A stretch of DNA of 9,511 nt from Bacteroidia bacterium (GTDB taxonomy: Bacteria > Bacteroidota > Bacteroidia > UKL13-3): positions 5,189 to 14,699 of the forward strand of contig JACFNJ010000039.1 in NCBI GenBank assembly GCA_019454865.1. Direction: 5' to 3'. The notes below the pieces were generated by a model that saw only the letters and a program-made list of their open reading frames with translations, did no database searches and was not told the origin of the DNA. Positions 5,498-9,511 of the stretch are shown here, in pieces; position 1 is the stretch's first letter, and every line of letters begins with the position of its first letter. Position numbers and translations under genes: made by a program.

Positions 5498-6991
5498 ATG
5501 CATACATACAGCGAACAAGAGTTATTGCGCAGAAACAAGCTTACTGAATTAGAAAAAATGGGTATAAATGCATACCCTGCCGAACTATTTGATGTTAATG
5601 TTTCGGCTAAAGAAATTTTGGAAAATTACGAGAACCAAAAAATTGAATACAAGAATATTTGTATTGCCGGCAGATTAATGAGTATTCGTGATATGGGAAA
5701 AGCATGTTTTATGGTAATTCAAGATGCTACTTCAAAAATTCAGGTATATGTAAAGCGCGATGAAATTTGCCCGGATGAAGATAAATCGTTGTATGATATA
5801 GTATTCAAAAAATTGGTTGATATTGGGGATATCGTTGGAATAAAAGGAGAAACAACAATACATGCACAACATTTTTCGCTTTTATCAAAAGCACTAAAGC
5901 CTTTACCTATTGTTAAAGAAAAAGATGGAGAATTATTTGATGCTGTAACCGACCCTGAGTTTAGATATCGCCAACGCTATGTAGATTTAATAATAAACCC
6001 TACAGTAAAAGATACTTTTACTAAGCGTACTAAATTAATTAACACTATTCGTGATTTTTATAACAATAAAGGATATTTAGAAGTAGATACTCCGGTGTTG
6101 CAACCAATACCTGGCGGTGCAGCAGCTCGCCCTTTTATTACACATCATCACACATTAGATATTCCTATGTATTTACGTATTGCAAATGAGTTATATCTAA
6201 AACGTTTAATTGTAGGTGGATTTGATGGCGTTTATGAGTTCTCAAGAAATTTCAGAAATGAGGGAATGGACAGAACACATAATCCTGAATTTACTGTTAT
6301 GGAGCTTTATGTAGCCTATAAAGATTATAATTGGATGATGGACTTAACAGAAGAGTTGATGGAGAAAATTGCAATTGAATTGCATGGTACAACTGAAGTT
6401 AAGGTAGGCGATAATTGTATTGATTTTAAACGTCCGTTTAAGCGAATTACTATGTTTGATGCTATCCGCGAACATACCGGTATTGATATTAGTGAAATGG
6501 ATGAATCGCAATTGCGTGATGTTTGTAAACAATTACATATTGATGTTCCTACTAATATTGGTAAAGGAAAATTAATTGATGAAATATTTGGAGCAAAATG
6601 CGAGGGTAATTTTATTCAACCTACATTTATTACCGATTATCCGGTAGAAATGAGCCCACTTACAAAGAAACACCGTAGTAAGAAAGGATTGGTTGAACGT
6701 TTTGAATTAATGGTAAATGGAAAAGAACTTGCAAACGCATATTCTGAATTAAACGACCCAATTGACCAGCGTAAACGATTTGAAGAACAAATGCAATTGA
6801 TGGAACGTGGTGATGACGAAGCAATGTTTATTGACAATGATTTTTTACGTGCATTGGAGTACGGTATGCCACCAACAGCCGGTATTGGAATAGGGATAGA
6901 TAGGTTAGTAATGATAATGACAAATAATCCCTCGATACAAGATGTATTGTTGTTCCCGCAAATGCGTCCTGAAAAAACAAATTTGGATTAA
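5498..6991 (+). CDS. lysS: Lysyl-tRNA synthetase, class II
   Basis: 497 residues, close to the length of E. coli LysS (505). An N-terminal anticodon-binding OB domain (about 50-150; CIAGRLMSIRDMGKACF type strand pattern) precedes the class II catalytic core. Motif 1 lies at about 185-205 (ending DTPVLQPIPGGA), motif 2 at about 242-271 (YEFSRNFRNEGMDRTHNPEF, with the Arg that contacts ATP), and motif 3 at about 461-473 (GIGIGIDRLVMI). GKELANAYSELNDP at about 407-420 is the lysine-pocket region. The enzyme charges tRNA-Lys in the cytoplasm. The ATG start is supported by the N-terminal MHTYSEQELLRRNKL, a typical LysRS beginning with the conserved R-x-x-KL. It has its own candidate promoter and is followed by a 182-bp spacer before the LytTR gene. 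Confidence 0.98.
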   Translation: MHTYSEQELLRRNKLTELEKMGINAYPAELFDVNVSAKEILENYENQKIEYKNICIAGRLMSIRDMGKACFMVIQDATSKIQVYVKRDEICPDEDKSLYDIVFKKLVDIGDIVGIKGETTIHAQHFSLLSKALKPLPIVKEKDGELFDAVTDPEFRYRQRYVDLIINPTVKDTFTKRTKLINTIRDFYNNKGYLEVDTPVLQPIPGGAAARPFITHHHTLDIPMYLRIANELYLKRLIVGGFDGVYEFSRNFRNEGMDRTHNPEFTVMELYVAYKDYNWMMDLTEELMEKIAIELHGTTEVKVGDNCIDFKRPFKRITMFDAIREHTGIDISEMDESQLRDVCKQLHIDVPTNIGKGKLIDEIFGAKCEGNFIQPTFITDYPVEMSPLTKKHRSKKGLVERFELMVNGKELANAYSELNDPIDQRKRFEEQMQLMERGDDEAMFIDNDFLRALEYGMPPTAGIGIGIDRLVMIMTNNPSIQDVLLFPQMRPEKTNLD

Positions 6992-7047
6992 ATTATCCCA
7001 CGCTTTAATACTTATACACACTTGTAAATCAAAAAAATAAATTAGTA

Positions 7048-7080
7048 ATGTGAATAACTGATTGCGTATGCTATTCACAT
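7048..7080. repeat. Inverted repeat between lysS and the LytTR regulator
   Basis: Perfect 9-bp arms ATGTGAATA (7048-7056) and TATTCACAT (7072-7080) flank a 15-base centre. There is no T tract directly after it, so it does not look like a standard terminator, although it could stabilise the lysS mRNA 3' end. The alternative is an operator for the regulator gene 93 bp downstream. The two TGTGA/TCACA halves are 21 bp apart, too far for a CRP site (6 bp). Confidence 0.55.
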
Positions 7081-7118
7081 AACTATTTCTTAATTTTTGT
7101 AATTGCTTTATATTTATA

Positions 7119-7133
7119 TATTGCATTGCAATA
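7119..7133. promoter_or_regulatory. 15-bp palindrome, possible operator
   Basis: TATTGCA-T-TGCAATA is a perfect odd palindrome with a single central base, 40 bp before the start codon of the LytTR regulator gene. Its position and symmetry fit a site for a dimeric repressor or activator. No protein can be assigned; LytTR proteins themselves normally bind direct repeats. Confidence 0.4.
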
Positions 7134-7160
7134 GTTAAATTTTTGGGGTTATAATAATAC

Positions 7161-7166
7161 GAGGAG
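7161..7166 (+). promoter_or_regulatory. Strong Shine-Dalgarno site of the LytTR gene
   Basis: GAGGAG lies 7 bases before the ATG at 7174, ideal spacing. It is the clearest Shine-Dalgarno sequence in the window; most other genes here have AT-rich leaders without one, as is usual in Bacteroidota. It fixes the start codon. Confidence 0.7.
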
Positions 7167-7173
7167 CCATTCT

Positions 7174-7911
7174 ATGAAAGATACGATAAAAACTGTTATA
7201 GTTGATGATGTTGAAAGCATGCGGGCTGTGCTTAAAAAGCTATTAGATTCATTTGAAAAAATAAAAATAGTAGGTGAAGCTGCAGATTTCGAAGAGGCTC
7301 AAAATATTATTTCCGATGAAAGACCGGATTTATTACTACTAGATATTGACCTGAATGGCTTAACTTCAATTGATTTATTAAAAACAATTGACTATAACCC
7401 GATGGTAATTTTTATTACCTCACATGCTGATTATGCTATTAAAGCTTTTGAACTTAATGCGGTAGATTATTTGTTAAAACCTGTGAGCATGGAGCGATTG
7501 ACTAAGGCAATAGAAAAGGTTATTAATATAAATGATGAAGTAGAAATTGAACCAAATAACAATGAGAAATTTACTTCAAATCAAATTATTCTGTTAAGTT
7601 TTGATAATAAAATGAATTTCATTCGAGTTACCGATATTAATTATATTGAAGCATTCGGTAATTATACTAAGGTTCATTTAGCAGATGGTAGGCTGTGTGT
7701 TACCTACAACTCGATAAAAAACTGGAGAGAAAAATTACCGGAAGAAGTGTTTATACAAATACATCGCTCAAACATTGTAAATATTGAAAATGTAACACGT
7801 ATAGAAAAATGGGCTAACGATACCGGACGAATGTTTTTAAAAGGAGAAGAAAAACCGTTTGAAATTAGCAGGAACTACTTCTTTCAATTAAAGAAAAAAT
7901 ACAAAATGTAG
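7174..7911 (+). CDS. LytTR-family response regulator (copy 1)
   Basis: 245 residues. The receiver domain (about 5-117) has the acidic pair Asp11-Asp12, the phosphoacceptor Asp57 in LLLLDIDL, Thr82 and Lys102 (LLKP), so it should be phosphorylatable. After a short charged, Asn-rich linker (about 118-135), a LytTR DNA-binding domain fills 136-242, with the characteristic YIEAFGNYTKV (157-167) and FIQIHRSNIVN (193-203). LytTR regulators are cytoplasmic and usually work with a LytS/HisKA_5-type membrane kinase; none is encoded here, so the signal is unknown. The gene has a strong ribosome-binding site and two palindromes upstream, and faces a convergent methyltransferase gene with only 5 bp between the stops. 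It is clearly paralogous to the regulator starting at 8910. Confidence 0.95.
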   Translation: MKDTIKTVIVDDVESMRAVLKKLLDSFEKIKIVGEAADFEEAQNIISDERPDLLLLDIDLNGLTSIDLLKTIDYNPMVIFITSHADYAIKAFELNAVDYLLKPVSMERLTKAIEKVININDEVEIEPNNNEKFTSNQIILLSFDNKMNFIRVTDINYIEAFGNYTKVHLADGRLCVTYNSIKNWREKLPEEVFIQIHRSNIVNIENVTRIEKWANDTGRMFLKGEEKPFEISRNYFFQLKKKYKM

Positions 7912-7916
7912 TTTAG

Positions 7917-8789
7917 CTATAAATTGCAAAATCTTGCTAAAATTCCTAGTGGTAATTTTACCGATGATTTAGCTTGCAAAAATACTTCACCCAACTCTAA
8001 GTTCTCCGATTGATTAAAATTGGTTTTTATTAAATTTTCTAATATCAAAGGACTTAGTCCTAGTGAATACACATTGAGTACAAGAAAATGTTTTTTGTCC
8101 AATAGTAATGCAATATCCTGTAATATTTCATTTATTGAATCTTCCAGTTTCCATCTTTCACCATTAGCACCAATACCATAAGCAGGCGGGTCAAGTATAA
8201 TCCCGTTGTATTTATTTCCTCGCTTTACTTCACGTTTTACAAATTTTAGCGCATCTTCTACCACCCATCGTATGTCTGTTAATCCAGATGCAAGCATGTT
8301 TTCTTTACTCCAACTAATTACTTGTTTTACACTGTCCACATGTGTTACATCAGCACCGGCAGCTTTAGCCGCTAATGATGCCCCACCGGTATATGCAAAT
8401 AAATTTAAGACCTTAGGCGTATTTGCTACCAACTTGGTTTTAGCATAAATATATTCCCAGTTAAGTGCTTGTTCCGGAAAAATACCAATATGCTTGAAAG
8501 ATGTAAGGGATAAATTAAAATTCAACTGCTTTTCTTGAAGCGGATAGCTTAGCTTCCATTTATCTGCTATATTTTTATTTTTTGTCCAAACACCTGCATG
8601 ACTTCCTTTTTGTGTAAATTTAATATCGGTAAGTTTTTGCCATTCTTGCTCACTGTATTGCTTTTTCCAAAGTGCTTGTGGTTCAGGTCGTCTTAGGATG
8701 TATTGACCAAAACGTTCTAATTTTTCCAAATCACCACAATCAATTAACTCATATTCTTTCCAAGTACTTGGTGTAAATAAATTTTTCAT
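7917..8789 (-). CDS. Class I SAM-dependent methyltransferase (COG1092/PF10672-like, probably RNA)
   Basis: 290 residues from the chosen start. SAM-binding motif I is LFAYTGGAS (about 130-138), followed by an acidic residue Asp152 at the end of the next strand (THVDS), and motif IV is DPPAY (200-204), as in RlmI/RlmK-like enzymes and other nucleic-acid methyltransferases. The N-terminal 90 residues, with LERFGQYILRRPEPQALW, resemble the RNA-binding lead-in of this group but no PUA domain is evident. The target base is unknown; 23S rRNA is the likeliest class of substrate. The frame stays open to ATG 8828, but I prefer ATG 8789 because family-like sequence begins with MKNLFTPSTWKEYELIDCG and the extra 13 residues (INLSAIIALYIF) look like translated leader. 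It is convergent with one LytTR gene and divergent from the other. Confidence 0.85.
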   Translation of the reverse strand: MKNLFTPSTWKEYELIDCGDLEKLERFGQYILRRPEPQALWKKQYSEQEWQKLTDIKFTQKGSHAGVWTKNKNIADKWKLSYPLQEKQLNFNLSLTSFKHIGIFPEQALNWEYIYAKTKLVANTPKVLNLFAYTGGASLAAKAAGADVTHVDSVKQVISWSKENMLASGLTDIRWVVEDALKFVKREVKRGNKYNGIILDPPAYGIGANGERWKLEDSINEILQDIALLLDKKHFLVLNVYSLGLSPLILENLIKTNFNQSENLELGEVFLQAKSSVKLPLGILARFCNL

Positions 8790-8909
8790 AAAAATATAAA
8801 GCGCAATTATAGCTGATAAATTAATCAATTTTTAAAATGAATTGAAGATGTGAGGAAAAAACATGATATTCGCATCATTAGTTCATATAATAAGCAATAA
8901 ATATAACAA

Positions 8910-9511
8910 ATGGCTACTGTAATTCGTGCAATAATTATTGAGGATGATTCGTCATCAGTAACCTTATTAAAGGAGTTTTTAAAAGACTTTTCCTATATAA
9001 CTGTAGAAGGTGTTGCATCTAATTTAAAGGATGCTGAGGCTATTATTCGTGAAAATTCGGATGTGGATTTGATATTTATGGATATTGATTTAAAAGGGGC
9101 AAACTCATTGGATTTATTAAAGCATGTAAATGGTAAAACCAAAGTTTTATTCATTACAGCATTCCCAGATTTTGCTGTAAAAGCTTTCGAGTTTAATACC
9201 ATTGACTATATTGTTAAGCCAATAAGTTTTGATCGTCTGAAGAAAGCTCTAAGTCGATTGAATATTGTTGTTGAAGAAAACACCGAGAAAGTGGTTCATG
9301 AAGAAATAACCAATAAAAATGCTCATCGGTTTGGCTACGATAATATGGTTTTGATGAATATTGATAATGAAATGAAATTCATTAAAATTAAAGACATTAA
9401 TTACATTGAGGCTAAAGGTAATTATACCAATGTTGCGTTAATTGACGGTACATCTTTTACTACTTATGGATTAATAAAAATATGGGAAGATAAGTTGCCT
9501 TCAGATGATTT
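8910..9511 (+). CDS. LytTR-family response regulator (copy 2), truncated by the window end
   Basis: ATG at 8910 opens a frame with no stop up to the window end (200 complete codons plus two bases). The receiver domain has Glu11-Asp12-Asp13, phosphoacceptor Asp58 (LIFMDIDL), Thr83 and Lys103 (IVKP). A linker of about 25-30 residues leads to the start of a LytTR domain at about 142, with INYIEAKGNYTNV. By hand alignment, 29 of 57 residues of the visible LytTR part match copy 1, and the receiver is similarly close (shared DIDL, FIT, VKP/LKP, KAFE). It is therefore a paralogue, probably from duplication. About 45 C-terminal residues should lie beyond the window. The start is divergent from the methyltransferase gene, 120 bp away, with no strong Shine-Dalgarno site and no clean TAnnTTTG in between. 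Confidence 0.93.
   Translation, partial: MATVIRAIIIEDDSSSVTLLKEFLKDFSYITVEGVASNLKDAEAIIRENSDVDLIFMDIDLKGANSLDLLKHVNGKTKVLFITAFPDFAVKAFEFNTIDYIVKPISFDRLKKALSRLNIVVEENTEKVVHEEITNKNAHRFGYDNMVLMNIDNEMKFIKIKDINYIEAKGNYTNVALIDGTSFTTYGLIKIWEDKLPSDD

Noticed and set aside
6993..7020. DnaA-box-like TTATCCCAC (6993) and TTATACACA (7012)
   Set aside because: Neither matches TTATCCACA exactly, there are only two, and no dnaA, dnaN or AT-rich unwinding pattern is nearby; AT-rich DNA gives such near matches by chance.
7049..7079. TGTGA...TCACA as a CRP/FNR-type site
   Set aside because: The halves are 21 bp apart, not 6, so one dimer could not bind them in the usual way; kept only as an inverted repeat.
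8790..8828. N-terminal extension of the methyltransferase to the ATG at 8828
   Set aside because: The extra 13 residues are hydrophobic, do not resemble the family N-terminus, and the next Met (8789) starts family-like sequence.
8863..8878. ATGAT/ATCAT dyad in the spacer before the second LytTR gene
   Set aside because: Arms of only 5 bp in AT-rich DNA are expected by chance, and no matching element lies upstream of the first LytTR gene.

Overview
The window looks like chromosomal DNA of a low-GC member of the Bacteroidota. The pointers are outer-membrane proteins of the PorV/PorQ and PorT-like types, signal peptides ending in A|Q, a two-domain UspA protein typical of the phylum, few clear Shine-Dalgarno sequences, and several matches to the Bacteroidota promoter element TAnnTTTG just upstream of genes. 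All gene families seen are known. I found no mobile element, CRISPR array, tRNA or rRNA, and no convincing undescribed system.

Layout. (1) Positions 1-71 hold the end of a Lys/Ala/Pro-rich, histone-H1-like tail made of a 30-bp tandem repeat, followed by a strong intrinsic terminator (94-126). (2) Positions 143-3345 carry a tightly packed + strand cluster: a 54-residue lipoprotein-like protein, an AcpH-like (ACP phosphodiesterase family) protein with a TTG start that overlaps the preceding stop, a PorV/PorQ-family barrel, a second outer-membrane barrel and a Nudix hydrolase. Gaps are -4, +3, +47 and -8 bp, which suggests one transcription unit; its candidate promoter overlaps the terminator's T tract. 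(3) On the - strand lie a two-domain universal stress protein (3358-4182) and rlmN (4337-5383), separated by an AT-rich spacer with several dyads. (4) lysS (5498-6991) is divergent from rlmN, with a candidate promoter for each in the 114-bp spacer. (5) Two closely related LytTR response regulators (7174-7911, and 8910 to the window end, truncated) flank a - strand class I SAM-dependent methyltransferase (7917-8789). No sensor kinase is present in the window.

How the genes work together. The + strand cluster is mainly cell-envelope, with a possible lipid or cofactor hydrolase and a Nudix enzyme attached. rlmN and lysS both serve translation (23S rRNA/tRNA methylation and tRNA charging) and share a control region. 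The methyltransferase probably also acts on rRNA, but its target cannot be read from the sequence. The LytTR pair is regulatory, with unknown input and targets. The items most worth a second look are the overlooked 54-residue gene with its TTGA overlap, the duplicated LytTR regulators, and the palindromes upstream of the first regulator and of the usp gene. No gene-free stretch exceeds 300 bases.
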